This document shows positions 56,740 through 64,000 of a DNA stretch of 64,000 nt, piece by piece; position 1 is the stretch's first letter; each line of letters starts with the position of its first letter. The position numbers were made by a program, and so were the translations under genes. The notes under the pieces were generated by a model. That model worked only from the letters and a program-made list of their open reading frames with translations. It made no database searches and was not told the DNA's origin. Source of the stretch: Streptomyces spinoverrucosus (lineage in GTDB: Bacteria > Actinomycetota > Actinomycetes > Streptomycetales > Streptomycetaceae); the NCBI RefSeq assembly GCF_006539505.1, contig NZ_BJND01000020.1, forward strand, positions 181,599 to 245,598, read 5' to 3'.

Positions 56740-57135
56740 TCAGGCGGCCAGGCAGAGCCCGTTGTGGGGCGTACTGGACGAGGCACGGCCGCGCGCGTGC
56801 GTGTGCCGGGTGAGGTCGCTGTGCGCCCGCGCCAGCAGATCGCCCAGGCCGAGGCCCAGGGCGTGGGCGGCGGCCGCGAGTACCTCCGAGGAGGCCTCCT
56901 TGCGGCCGCGCTCCACCTCCGACAGATACGGCATCGAGATCCGCGCGGCGTCGGCGACGTCCTTGAGCGTCCGCTCCTGCGCGAGCCGCTCCCGCCGCAA
57001 CACATCACCGACGAGGTCACGCCAGAGCGGCTCCTTGCCGGCGGGCCGGGCCGGAGCACCGGCGGGCTGCGGGCGCAGCGGGATGACACGGGCCTCATTG
57101 GGCGTCGTCTGCTGGTTCGGCGCTTGGTTGCTCAC
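56740..57135 (-). CDS. popR: XRE-family activator of clpP3-clpP4 (PopR-like)
   Basis: A 131-aa DNA-binding protein. The HTH core WRDLVGDVLRRERLAQERTL followed by MPYLSEVERGRKEASSEVLA is typical of PopR/ClgR regulators. The protein ends in NGLCLAA. Terminal Ala-Ala is the degradation signal that lets ClpP1/P2 keep PopR low, so loss of those proteases raises PopR and switches on clpP3-clpP4. The gene sits convergently just after clpP4, and a matching palindrome precedes clpP3. The start is GTG 57135, with an AGAGG abutting it, so spacing is poor. An N-terminal Pro-rich extension of about 35 residues precedes the HTH. Confidence 0.88.
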   Translation of the reverse strand: MSNQAPNQQTTPNEARVIPLRPQPAGAPARPAGKEPLWRDLVGDVLRRERLAQERTLKDVADAARISMPYLSEVERGRKEASSEVLAAAAHALGLGLGDLLARAHSDLTRHTHARGRASSSTPHNGLCLAA

Positions 57136-57354
57136 CTCTTCAGCCTAGGTTCGTGGGCCGTCAGGGGAAGTCCGCGACGTTCCGCCCTCGGTGGAATCGG
57201 ACGAAACGCCCCGGAGAAGCGGGGGCCGGCCAACTCATGGCCCAAGGCGTCCAATTCGGCCACGCCCAACAATTGGCGGGCATGTGAGGGGGAGGGCCGG
57301 GTACTCGCAGGCCGAAGAGGCAGACGTCGCACCATGAGTTTCGTGGGAGAGGTA

Positions 57355-58242
57355 ATGGACACCGCCGTGACCGGGTCGCAGGCAGAGGTCGTCAAGGACA
57401 GCCCCGTGGCCAGGACGGGTGAGGGGCCGGCGCCGGACGTCGTGGATCCCCGGACCGTGGCTCCACGCGACGCGCGCGAGTTGTCCCGCGAGTTCTTCGC
57501 GCGCCTGGCCGAACTCGACGAAGGCACGCACGAGTACCAGTACGCGCGCAACACCCTCATCGAGATGAACATGTCGTTGGTGCGGTTCGCCGCGGGCCGG
57601 TTCCGCAACCGCGGGGACGACATGGAGGACATCGTCCAGACCGGGATGATCGGCCTCATCAAGGCCATCGACCGGTTCGAACTCTCCCGCGAGGTCGAGT
57701 TCACGTCGTTCGCGCTGCCCTACATCGTCGGTGAGATCAAGCGGTTCTTCCGCGACACCACGTGGGCCGTGCATGTCCCCCGCCGCCTCCAGGAACTCCG
57801 CGTCGAACTGGCCAAGGCCCGCGAGGAGCTGGCCAGCCGGCTGGACCGGGACCCCACGGTCGCGGAACTCGCCACACTGATGAACATCTCCGAGGACGAG
57901 GTGATCGAGGCCCAGATCGCCGCGAACGGCTACAACTCCGCCTCCCTGGACGCCGCCCTCACCGGTGACGGCCCGGAGAACGGCGAGGCGGTCCTCGCCG
58001 ACTTCATCGGCATCGAGGAACAAGGACTGCGGCTCGTCGAGGACTTCCAGTCGCTCGCCCCGCTGATGGCCGAACTCGACGAGCGCGACCGGCAGATCCT
58101 GCATCTGAGGTTCGTGGAGGAGGCCACCCAGGCCGAGATCGGCGAACGGCTCGGCTGCTCGCAGATGCATGTGTCCCGACTGCTCAAGCGGATCATCGTA
58201 CGGCTCCGCAGGGGCATGCTCGGAGAACTGGGCTGCGCCTGA
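57355..58242 (+). CDS. SigB/SigF/SigG-type stress sigma factor
   Basis: About 295-aa group 3 sigma factor. Region 2 covers LIEMNMSLVRFAAGRFRNRG and MEDIVQTGMIGLIKAIDRFE. Region 3 includes VPRRLQELRVELAKAREEL, and region 4 has the HTH EATQAEIGERLGCSQMHVSR. Such sigmas (SigB, SigF, SigG, SigH families of Streptomyces) control osmotic/oxidative stress and sporulation and are usually held by RsbW-type anti-sigmas. I chose ATG 57355, five bases after GGAG; ATG 57334 would add seven residues. The convergent neighbour is an RsbW-like ATPase, a possible partner, though not in the same operon. Confidence 0.9.
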   Translation: MDTAVTGSQAEVVKDSPVARTGEGPAPDVVDPRTVAPRDARELSREFFARLAELDEGTHEYQYARNTLIEMNMSLVRFAAGRFRNRGDDMEDIVQTGMIGLIKAIDRFELSREVEFTSFALPYIVGEIKRFFRDTTWAVHVPRRLQELRVELAKAREELASRLDRDPTVAELATLMNISEDEVIEAQIAANGYNSASLDAALTGDGPENGEAVLADFIGIEEQGLRLVEDFQSLAPLMAELDERDRQILHLRFVEEATQAEIGERLGCSQMHVSRLLKRIIVRLRRGMLGELGCA

Positions 58243-58286
58243 CGGATGAAGCCCCCGGCCACGCGCCGACGTGCCAGGACGGGGAC

Positions 58287-58742
58287 TCACTCCCCGTCCA
58301 GCCGCATCACCGCACGCACCCGCTTGCCCACCGGAACCCGCTCGACGGTGACCTCGGTCGCCAGCGCGTGCACGATCTCCAGACCGTGCCGCCCTATGCG
58401 CGCCGGGTCGCGCGGGAACCGCCTGGGCAGGGCGGCGCTGCTGTCGTAGACGGACACCGCCAGGACGCTGTCCGTTCCCTCCAGCTCCAGGATGTACGGC
58501 CCGTTGCTGTGCCGGTCCGCGTTGGTCACCAGCTCGCTCACCACGAGGAGCACCGCTCCCTCGGCGCGGGCGTCGATCTCGGCGCACCACTCGGTCCTGA
58601 GCTGTTCGACGAAGAAGGCGGCGAGGGAGCGCGCCTCGGCGATGCATCCGGGCTCGCCGGTGTAGTGCGCCGCCCGCCGCAGTGGCTCCACGGGCACGTC
58701 GAAACCAGTCGGTACGACGGCCCCGTCCCCGTGCTCGATCAT
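58287..58742 (-). CDS. RsbW-like HATPase (anti-sigma/regulatory ATPase)
   Basis: A 151-aa protein of the GHKL ATPase family. The N-box is in LLVVSELVTNADRHS; the G1-type region is reduced to VSVYDSSAALPRRFPRD, and the G2-like part is IGRHGLEIVHALATEV. Members bind sigma factors or anti-anti-sigma factors and phosphorylate the latter. The start is ATG 58742, with GGAGAG ten bases upstream. It converges with the SigB-type gene; partnership is plausible but unproven because Streptomyces encode dozens of such ATPases. Confidence 0.83.
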   Translation of the reverse strand: MIEHGDGAVVPTGFDVPVEPLRRAAHYTGEPGCIAEARSLAAFFVEQLRTEWCAEIDARAEGAVLLVVSELVTNADRHSNGPYILELEGTDSVLAVSVYDSSAALPRRFPRDPARIGRHGLEIVHALATEVTVERVPVGKRVRAVMRLDGE

Positions 58743-58973
58743 GCGTGTCTCTCTCCGAAGCCGGCCATGCCGGACGCTGCTGCACCTGTCCTCGTACCCC
58801 GAGCCGGGCGCCGCAGTCCATAGTGCCGGACTCGTCACATTGCCGGGGTGTTTGCGGACGATTCGTCCGCCGACGGACGAGGGCTACGGCATGGCCCGCG
58901 GCCACGCCGTGGCCTTACCTCTAGTGCGGTGCTGGACCGTCGAGGACGCGAAGCAGCACGGCGGAGCCGACGA

Positions 58974-59378
58974 TCAGCAGCAGGTGCTGTCCTGCTGCTT
59001 GGCCAGGCAGTCGGCCTCGGCCTTGACGACGTACACCTCCCAGGGCTCCTGGCCGGGGCCGTGCACCCAGACCTTGTCCTGGACGGCGTAGCAGCAGGTG
59101 GTGTCGTTCTCCTCGGTGGTGGCCAGGCCGGCCTCGCTGAGGCGGGTGGTGGCGGCGTGGACGGCCTCGGTGCTGTCGACCTCGACGCCGAGGTGGTCCA
59201 TACGGGTCGCCTCGCCCGCCGTGCCTTCGATCAGGACGAGCTTGAGCGGGGGCTCGGCGATGGCGAAGTTGGCGTAGCCCTCGCGGAGTTTGGCGGGCTC
59301 GGTGCCGAACAGCTTGCTGTAGAAGGCGACGGACGCGTCGAGATCCGGGACACGGAGGGCGAGTTGCAGGCGGGACAT
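58974..59378 (-). CDS. arsI: ArsI-type organoarsenical C-As lyase / CadI-like VOC protein
   Basis: A 134-aa VOC protein. SRLQLALRVPDLDASVAFYS starts the fold, and NDTTCCYAVQDKVWVHGPG carries the adjacent cysteine pair that binds trivalent organoarsenicals in ArsI. DHLGVEVDS and WEVYVV supply the metal ligands for the non-heme iron site. It ends with a further Cys pair (DSTCC). ArsI removes methyl or aryl groups from trivalent arsenicals using oxygen; CadI homologs look alike, so the exact substrate is inferred from the arsR and arsenic context. It is 28 bp downstream of the flavoprotein gene and probably cotranscribed from the ArsR-controlled promoter. Confidence 0.87.
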   Translation of the reverse strand: MSRLQLALRVPDLDASVAFYSKLFGTEPAKLREGYANFAIAEPPLKLVLIEGTAGEATRMDHLGVEVDSTEAVHAATTRLSEAGLATTEENDTTCCYAVQDKVWVHGPGQEPWEVYVVKAEADCLAKQQDSTCC

Positions 59379-59406
59379 GGCGAACCTCCTTGAGTGGGTG
59401 AGGCGT

Positions 59407-60789
59407 TCAGCAGCCGCCGGAGGAAACGGCCGGAGCGCCGATGCCGATCTGCAGGGTGGCCGGGGCGGCGCAGCAGCCGCCGCCCTCGCCGGTCTGGGCG
59501 GCGTCGGGGTCGTCGAACAGGCCCGCGCCGCCGCACACTCCGGTCTCGGGCAGGGTCAGTTCGACGCGCTCGGCGGCCTCGCGGTCTCCGGCGATGGCCG
59601 CGGTGATGGAGCGGACCTGCTCGTAGCCGGTCATGGCGAGGAACGTGGGGGCGCGGCCGTAGGACTTCATCCCGACCAGGTAGACGTCCTGCTCCGGATG
59701 GGAGAGCTCGGTCACGCCGTGCGGGTAGACGGTGCCGCAGGAGTGGACGTTCGGGTCGATGAGCGGGGCCAGCGCGGTCGGGGCCTGGAGGCGCTCGTCG
59801 AGGCCGAGGCGGATCTCGGAGAGGAAGGACAGGTCGGGGCGGAAGCCGGTCAGGACGATGACCTCGTCGACCGGGTCCAGGCGGCGGCCGTCCTCGGCGA
59901 TCAGGACCAGCCGGTCGCCGTCGCGTTCCACCGCCTGTGTACGGAATCCGGTGACCGCGCCGGCGTGGCCGGCCTCGACGGCGGCCTTGGCGCGCAGGCC
60001 CAGGGCGCCGCGGGCGGGGAGCTGGTCGGTCTCGCCGCCGCCGAAGGTGGAACCGGTGATGCCGCGACGCAGGATCCACACCGCGTGTGTGCCGTCCTCC
60101 TCCTTGGCCAGGTCGGCCAGGTGGGCGAGCGCGGTGAAGGCGGAGGCGCCGGAACCGACGACCGCGGTGCGCCTGCCCGCGTAACGGGCGCGGACCGCTG
60201 GGTCGCCCAGGTCGGGGACGCGGTAGGAGATGCGGTCCGCGGCCGTCCTCTCGCCGAGGGCCGGCAGGCCATTGGCGCCCAGCGGGCCGGGGGTGGACCA
60301 GGTGCCGGATGCGTCGATGACGGCACGGGCGGTGATCCGCTCCTCGCTGCCGTCCGCGGTCCGGATGTGCACGGTGAAGGGCTGCTCGTCGCGGCCGGAG
60401 TCGACGATGCGATCCCGGCCCGTGCGCGCCACGCCGGTCACCGTGGCGTCGTAGCGGACCTTGTCGCCGAGGGCGTCGGCGAGCGGCTGCAGGTACCGCT
60501 CGGCCCAGTCACCGCCGGTGGGGTAGGCGGCGCCGTCGGGGCGGACCCAGCCGGTCGGTGCGAGGAGCTTCTCGGCCGCCGGGTCGGTGACTTCCGACCA
60601 GGGGGAGAACAGCCGGACGTGCGCCCAGTCGCGGACGGCAGTGCCGGCCGACGCTCCGGCTTCCAGAACCAGCGGTTCGAGGCCGCGCTCGATGAGGCGG
60701 GCGGCGGTGGCCAGGCCGATCGGGCCTGCTCCGATGACCACGACGGGCAGCTGGTCGGTGGTGGGCACGCTGTTGATGGACACGGCCAC
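59407..60789 (-). CDS. FAD-dependent oxidoreductase with Cys-rich C-terminal tail, arsenic operon
   Basis: A 460-aa flavoprotein. The FAD motif is VVVIGAGPIGLATAARLIER, a second nucleotide motif is TAVVGSGASAFTALAHLA (near residue 215), and a third conserved block is DEVIVLTGFRPDLSF. It is related to flavin monooxygenase/thioredoxin-reductase-like proteins found in actinobacterial ars operons. The last 40 residues carry five or more cysteines (GVCGGAG, GGGCCAAP and a terminal GGC), suggesting arsenite or metal coordination. The start is GTG 60789, after AGGGGAA. It is divergent from the arsR gene and first in an operon with arsI. The reaction is not known. Confidence 0.83.
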   Translation of the reverse strand: MAVSINSVPTTDQLPVVVIGAGPIGLATAARLIERGLEPLVLEAGASAGTAVRDWAHVRLFSPWSEVTDPAAEKLLAPTGWVRPDGAAYPTGGDWAERYLQPLADALGDKVRYDATVTGVARTGRDRIVDSGRDEQPFTVHIRTADGSEERITARAVIDASGTWSTPGPLGANGLPALGERTAADRISYRVPDLGDPAVRARYAGRRTAVVGSGASAFTALAHLADLAKEEDGTHAVWILRRGITGSTFGGGETDQLPARGALGLRAKAAVEAGHAGAVTGFRTQAVERDGDRLVLIAEDGRRLDPVDEVIVLTGFRPDLSFLSEIRLGLDERLQAPTALAPLIDPNVHSCGTVYPHGVTELSHPEQDVYLVGMKSYGRAPTFLAMTGYEQVRSITAAIAGDREAAERVELTLPETGVCGGAGLFDDPDAAQTGEGGGCCAAPATLQIGIGAPAVSSGGC

Positions 60790-60805
60790 GAGGTTCCCCT
60801 TTGCT

Positions 60806-60943
60806 TCGACATTCGTCGATGGCTTGCGCTGACAGGATGGCACCTGCTTCGATGAACGTCAACATAGACATTCGTCGAATTGGGTACGCTTGGCCGACCC
60901 CTCGCCCGCTGGTTTGACGTATGTCAACATAGATGCATGTCGA
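60806..60943. promoter_or_regulatory. ArsR operator region with three related sites
   Basis: In the gap between the divergent flavoprotein and arsR genes lie TCGAC-ATTC-GTCGA (60806-60819, a palindrome), TCAACATAGACATTCGTCGA (60859-60878) and TCAACATAGATGCATGTCGA (60924-60943). The last overlaps the arsR ATG at 60937. Repeated TCAACATAGA and GTCGA elements imply cooperative autoregulation of both transcripts. Confidence 0.72.
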
Positions 60944-61314
60944 ATACGAACGTGCTGCCGCTGCTGGAACCCGCCCCCGGCGAGACTGCGGCGCCGTGCT
61001 GCCCGCCGCTCACCGAGCGCCCGTTCACCGCGGAGGAGGCCGAGACCGCCGCCCGGATGTTCAAGGCCCTCGGCGACCCGGTGCGGCTACGACTGTTCTC
61101 CGCGGTCGCCTCGCACGAGGGCGGCGAGGCATGCGTGTGCGACATCTCCGACGTCGGTGTCTCCCAGCCGACCGTCTCCCACCACCTGAAGAAGCTCAAG
61201 GAGGCCGGGCTGCTGACCTCCGAGCGGCGCGGCACCTGGGTCTACTACCGCGTCGAGCCGTCCGTACTGGCCGCGATGGGCAAGCTGCTGACCATCGGGC
61301 CGGCCGCGGTATGA
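60937..61314 (+). CDS. arsR: ArsR-family arsenic-responsive repressor
   Basis: A 125-aa winged-helix repressor. ARMFKALGDPVRLRLFSAVA opens the domain, and EACVCDISDVGVSQPTVSHH holds the recognition helix; the CVCD pair is the classical arsenite-sensing cysteine motif. YYRVEP is the wing end. An additional N-terminal Cys pair (APCCPP) could be a third ligand or second site. The start is ATG 60937, within an operator-like repeat. It is divergent from the flavoprotein-arsI operon that it most likely represses until arsenite binds. Confidence 0.92.
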   Translation: MSNTNVLPLLEPAPGETAAPCCPPLTERPFTAEEAETAARMFKALGDPVRLRLFSAVASHEGGEACVCDISDVGVSQPTVSHHLKKLKEAGLLTSERRGTWVYYRVEPSVLAAMGKLLTIGPAAV

Positions 61315-61361
61315 CCGCGACCTAGCGGTGTGACGGCGACCTGGCGCAGTAGGACCGCGCC

Positions 61362-62417
61362 CTAGGCGAGCAGGTCGGCGATCTCCCGAGCGGCCTCACG
61401 GGCCGGGCGCCCCACGCCGATGAGGGTGGCGGACGCCGGGCCGGTCCAGTCGCCGTAGCCGAGCAGGTGCAGGCGCGGCTCGTCCAGCGCCCGGGTGCCT
61501 GCTGTGGCGAAGTGGCCGCGTCGGCCGCGGAGCCGAAGGGCGGCGAGGTGGGACAGGGCGGGCCGGAAGCCGGTGCACCAGATGATCGCGTCGGCCTCGG
61601 CGCGGGTGCCGTCGGCCCATTCGACGCCTTCGGGGACGAGACGGGTGAACATCGGGCTCGCCTTGAGCAGGCCGCGGTCGCGTGCCTCGCGTACGGGCGG
61701 GACGGCGACGATGTCGCCGAGCGAGGCGACGCCACCCGTGTCCGTACGGCCCGCGTCCAGTGCACGGCGGCGGGCGGTGGCCGCGTCGAACAGGGCGCGG
61801 CCGTCGATCTCGTCGGCCAGGAAGCGCGGCGGGCGCTGGGTGACCCAGGTCAGCTCGGTGCGGTGGGCAAGGTCGGCGGCGATCTGGGCACCGGAGTTGC
61901 CACCGCCCACCACGATGACGCGCTGCCCGGCGAAGTCGTCGGGGCTGCGGTATGCGACGGTGTGCAGCTGCCGTCCACGGAAGTCCGCCCTGCCGCGCAT
62001 CGCGGGCAGGAAGGGGCGCCACCAGGTGCCGGTGGCGCTGATGACGGCCCGGGCACGCCAGTCGCCGGAGTCGGTCTCCACACGCAACAGCCCGCCGTCC
62101 CGGTGCACGCCGAGGGCACGTACGGACCGCTCGATGGGAAGTTCGTAGCGCTTCTCGAAGTCGGTGAGGTACTCCACCACGTGCTGCGCGTCGGGGTAGG
62201 TCTCGCCGGTCTGCGCGGGCATGAGGCGGCCGGGCAGTGAGGAGTACGCGGCCGGGGAGAACAGGCGCAGCGAGTCCCAGGCGCGCTGCCAGGCGCCGCC
62301 CGGTGTGGTCTGGGCGTCGAGGATGACGAAGTCGAGGCCCAGGCGGCGTAGGTGGTAGCCGGCGGCGAGCCCGGACTGGCCGCCGCCGATCACCACCACC
62401 TGCGTCCGCCGGCTCAT
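61362..62417 (-). CDS. arsO: ArsO-like flavin-dependent monooxygenase
   Basis: A 351-aa flavoprotein of the BVMO/FMO-like family. VVVIGGGQSGLAAGYHLRRL is the FAD motif, RVIVVGGGNSGAQIAADLAH the NADPH motif (near residue 165), and AIIWCTGFRPALSHL the C-terminal ATG-type motif. Proteins of this type next to arsR, aquaglyceroporin and arsC genes are annotated as ArsO; the biochemical role in arsenic tolerance is not settled. Its ATG overlaps the stop codon of the aquaglyceroporin gene by four bases, so translation is coupled. Confidence 0.85.
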   Translation of the reverse strand: MSRRTQVVVIGGGQSGLAAGYHLRRLGLDFVILDAQTTPGGAWQRAWDSLRLFSPAAYSSLPGRLMPAQTGETYPDAQHVVEYLTDFEKRYELPIERSVRALGVHRDGGLLRVETDSGDWRARAVISATGTWWRPFLPAMRGRADFRGRQLHTVAYRSPDDFAGQRVIVVGGGNSGAQIAADLAHRTELTWVTQRPPRFLADEIDGRALFDAATARRRALDAGRTDTGGVASLGDIVAVPPVREARDRGLLKASPMFTRLVPEGVEWADGTRAEADAIIWCTGFRPALSHLAALRLRGRRGHFATAGTRALDEPRLHLLGYGDWTGPASATLIGVGRPAREAAREIADLLA

Positions 62418-63193
62418 TCGGCCGGTCGTCCGGGCATGAAGATGAGGGCCACCAGCGCCAGTCCGACCACGCCGCCGACGATCTGCATGCCGATGAATCC
62501 CGCGACCGAGCCGGGGGCGATGCCCGCGAAGGTGTCGGTGAAGGCGCGGCCGATCGTCACCGCCGGGTTGGCGAACGACGTCGAGGAGGTGAACCAGTAC
62601 GCGGCGCCGATGTACGAGGCGACGGCCACCGGCGCGAACTGCAGCCGGCCGGCGCGGGCCAGGCCGAAGATCAACAGGATCAGACCGGCCGTGGCGACGA
62701 CCTCGCCGAGCAGCAGGTGACTGGCCGAGCGGTCGTGCGTGGACCACTTCACCAGCGGCTCGCCGAACATCGCGTCCGCCAGGATCGCGCCCGCGATCGC
62801 GCCCACGATCTGGGCGGGCACGTACGCGGCCACCTCGCGCGGGGTGACCCCGGCGCCGCCGCGTCGAGCCGTCCACCACTCGGCCAGCGTGACCACCGGG
62901 TTGAAGTGCGCGCCGGAGACCGGGCCGAGCAGGAGGATCAGGATGCCGAGGCCGAAGACGGTGGCCGTGGAGTTGGCCAGCAGTTGCAGCCCGACATCGT
63001 TGGTCAGGTCGGTGGCCTGGATGCCGGAGCCGACCACGACCGCCACCAGCAGCGCCGAACCTATGAGTTCGGCCGCGGCGCGGGCAACCAGTGGGTTACG
63101 TGGCGGGGTTGCGCCCGGCGCGGGAGCGACGGCCTCGGGTTCGTCCACGGGTCTTGCGGACTCCGTGGTCGGGGCGGCTTCGGCGGGGGTCAT
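62414..63193 (-). CDS. MIP-family aquaglyceroporin (AqpS-like) of arsenic operon
   Basis: A 259-aa channel with six hydrophobic spans and two half-helix motifs: NPV in GAHFNPVVTLAEW (near residue 90) and NPA in FANPAVTIGRAF (near residue 205). An N-terminal Pro/Ala/Glu-rich cytosolic stretch of 35 residues precedes the first span. In ars operons such channels let arsenite, produced by ArsC, leave the cell, replacing ArsB. No ArsB/Acr3 is visible here, so this channel may be the arsenite exit in the visible part. It starts ATG 63193, overlapping the upstream arsR stop by four bases. Confidence 0.88.
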   Translation of the reverse strand: MTPAEAAPTTESARPVDEPEAVAPAPGATPPRNPLVARAAAELIGSALLVAVVVGSGIQATDLTNDVGLQLLANSTATVFGLGILILLLGPVSGAHFNPVVTLAEWWTARRGGAGVTPREVAAYVPAQIVGAIAGAILADAMFGEPLVKWSTHDRSASHLLLGEVVATAGLILLIFGLARAGRLQFAPVAVASYIGAAYWFTSSTSFANPAVTIGRAFTDTFAGIAPGSVAGFIGMQIVGGVVGLALVALIFMPGRPAE

Positions 63194-63498
63194 GGGCAGG
63201 CCCTCTTGTTCTCGGCGGCGGTGCGAGCGGACTCGGCCAGGTCGGCGAACTGGCCGGCAAGTGAGGCGATGACGTCCGGCTTGAGCCGGTAGTAGGTGAA
63301 CCGGCCGCACGGCTCCGTCTCGACGACCCCGGCCTCGCGCAGCACTCTCAGGTGGTTGGAGAGGTTGGTCTGCCTCGCCCCGGTCTCCTCCACCAGGTGG
63401 GTGGTGCACAGCATTTCTTTGGCGAGCAGGGTCACGATCCGGAGCCTGAGCGGGTCGGCCAGCACCCGGATCAGGTCAGTGTCGACTGACGTCATCAT
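63190..63498 (-). CDS. arsR: Second ArsR-family repressor
   Basis: A 102-aa repressor, quite different from the ArsR at 60937. IRVLADPLRLRIVTLLAKEM is followed by LCTTHLVEETGARQTNLSNH, with a single Cys in the metal-sensing helix (LCTTHL), then CGRFTYYRLKPD, where another Cys lies in the wing. A final Cys is near the C-terminus (RACP). This arrangement suggests a different arsenite site from the CVC type. It begins the operon arsR-aquaglyceroporin-arsO, with four-base overlaps at both junctions. ATG 63498 or 63495 could be the start. Confidence 0.9.
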   Translation of the reverse strand: MMTSVDTDLIRVLADPLRLRIVTLLAKEMLCTTHLVEETGARQTNLSNHLRVLREAGVVETEPCGRFTYYRLKPDVIASLAGQFADLAESARTAAENKRACP

Positions 63499-63500
63499 GG

Positions 63501-63520
63501 ACTGATACTCTCACATCAGT
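63501..63520. promoter_or_regulatory. Palindromic operator in the arsR-arsC divergent promoter
   Basis: ACTGAT-N8-ATCAGT, a perfect 6-bp-arm palindrome directly upstream of the second arsR gene and 70 bp before arsC. Additional CTGATG motifs occur at 63541 and 63558. Probably the binding site of the adjacent ArsR. Confidence 0.68.
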
Positions 63521-63589
63521 GGTGGCTGACACCACCAGGTGCTGATGTCATCCGCGCCTGATGCCGCGCGAGACAAGAGAGACCTCCTG

Positions 63590-64000
63590 ATGTCCGACAA
63601 GCCCTCAGTGCTGTTCGTCTGTGTGCACAACGCCGGCCGTTCCCAGATGGCCGCCGCGTGGCTGACCCACCTGGCCGGGGACCGTGTCGAGGTCCGCTCC
63701 GCCGGCTCCAACCCGGGCGACCAGGTCAACCCGGCCGCCGTCGAAGCCATGCGCGAGGTCGGCATCGACATCTCCGCCGAGGTCCCGAAGATGCTCACCG
63801 TGGACGCGGTGAAGGAGTCGGACGTCTGCATCACCATGGGCTGCGGCGACACCTGCCCCGTCTTCCCCGGCAAGCGGTACCTGGACTGGCAGCTGGACGA
63901 CCCGGCGGGGCAGGGCGTCGAGGCAGTCCGGCCGATCCGGGACGAGATCAAGAAGCTCGTCGAGGGCCTGATCGAGGAGATCGCCCCGGAGAAGACGGCA
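63590..64000 (+). CDS. arsC: Arsenate reductase (ArsC, low-molecular-weight phosphatase type), 3'-truncated
   Basis: 137 codons before the window edge. The P-loop VCVHNAGRSQMAAAW is the CX5R active site. VRSAGSNPGDQVNPAAVEAM follows, and CITMGCGDTCPVFPGKRYLD carries the resolving cysteines of thioredoxin-coupled ArsC. DWQLDDPAGQGVEAVRPIRD supplies the general-acid Asp. It reduces arsenate to arsenite, which the aquaglyceroporin can then release. The start is ATG 63590, with AGAGAG upstream. It is divergent from the second arsR operon, sharing its operator. The edge removes only the last few residues, judging from family length near 135-140. Confidence 0.93.
   Translation, partial: MSDKPSVLFVCVHNAGRSQMAAAWLTHLAGDRVEVRSAGSNPGDQVNPAAVEAMREVGIDISAEVPKMLTVDAVKESDVCITMGCGDTCPVFPGKRYLDWQLDDPAGQGVEAVRPIRDEIKKLVEGLIEEIAPEKTA

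Noticed and set aside
57235..58905. Minus-strand frame opposite the sigma factor
   Set aside because: Overlaps a sigma factor with clear regions 2-4; composition is antisense-like.

Overview
The window is high-GC actinobacterial DNA, almost certainly from a Streptomyces chromosome. The evidence is strong G/C bias at third codon positions, a melC1-melC2 tyrosinase operon, an SsgA-like protein, a clpP3-clpP4-popR module, a SigB-type sigma factor and DmdR/IdeR-type iron boxes. The mix of a siderophore cluster, secreted repeat proteins, a pseudogene, a MITE and an arsenic island suggests accessory or chromosome-arm DNA. All product names come from reading motifs; no database search was run.

Region 1 (1-25.3 kb) is an iron-regulated hydroxamate siderophore locus. 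A giant NRPS on the minus strand enters from the left edge with four modules visible: partial C-A-MT-T, C-A-T, C-A-MT-T and C-A. Module 2 carries a serine code and module 3 the classical N5-hydroxyornithine code, with N-methyltransferase domains in modules 1 and 3. Divergent from it are two FecCD-type permeases and a FecE-type ATPase, then a formyltransferase and an ornithine N-hydroxylase facing each other across an iron box. The set resembles coelichelin tailoring enzymes joined to a scabichelin/turgichelin-like methylated assembly line. An Opp/Dpp-type binding lipoprotein and a fused double permease have their own iron box. Between the two FecCD permease genes lies an array of 60-bp tandem repeats.

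Region 2 (25.4-30.4 kb) encodes secreted or surface repeat proteins: an SH3-like protein, a membrane-anchored protein with a DUF6777-like domain and a very long low-complexity tail, and three related small secreted proteins. The outer two of these lie in a 611-bp direct repeat. The middle one has five exact 20-residue CxGxC repeats.

Region 3 (30.5-43.9 kb) has signalling and housekeeping genes: a PAS/GAF/PP2C/ATPase phosphatase, a solo LuxR HTH, a Ser/Thr kinase, a membrane pseudokinase, an LLM-family flavin oxidoreductase, an SsgA-like protein, membrane proteins, an aldo/keto reductase, tyrosinase with its copper chaperone, and a large amidase.

Region 4 (44-58.8 kb) has a metallopeptidase, a CAP-domain protein, a His/Gly-rich secreted protein, RNase HI, VOC proteins, a dehydrogenase, a MITE, a phytase-like esterase, an SGNH lipoprotein, a decayed aminoglycoside phosphotransferase, an epoxide hydrolase, clpP3-clpP4-popR with a recognisable operator, and a SigB-type sigma factor beside an RsbW-like ATPase.

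Region 5 (58.9 kb to the right edge) is an arsenic resistance island. One half is an ArsR gene divergent from a flavoprotein-arsI operon. The other is an arsR-aquaglyceroporin-arsO operon divergent from arsC, which runs off the edge.
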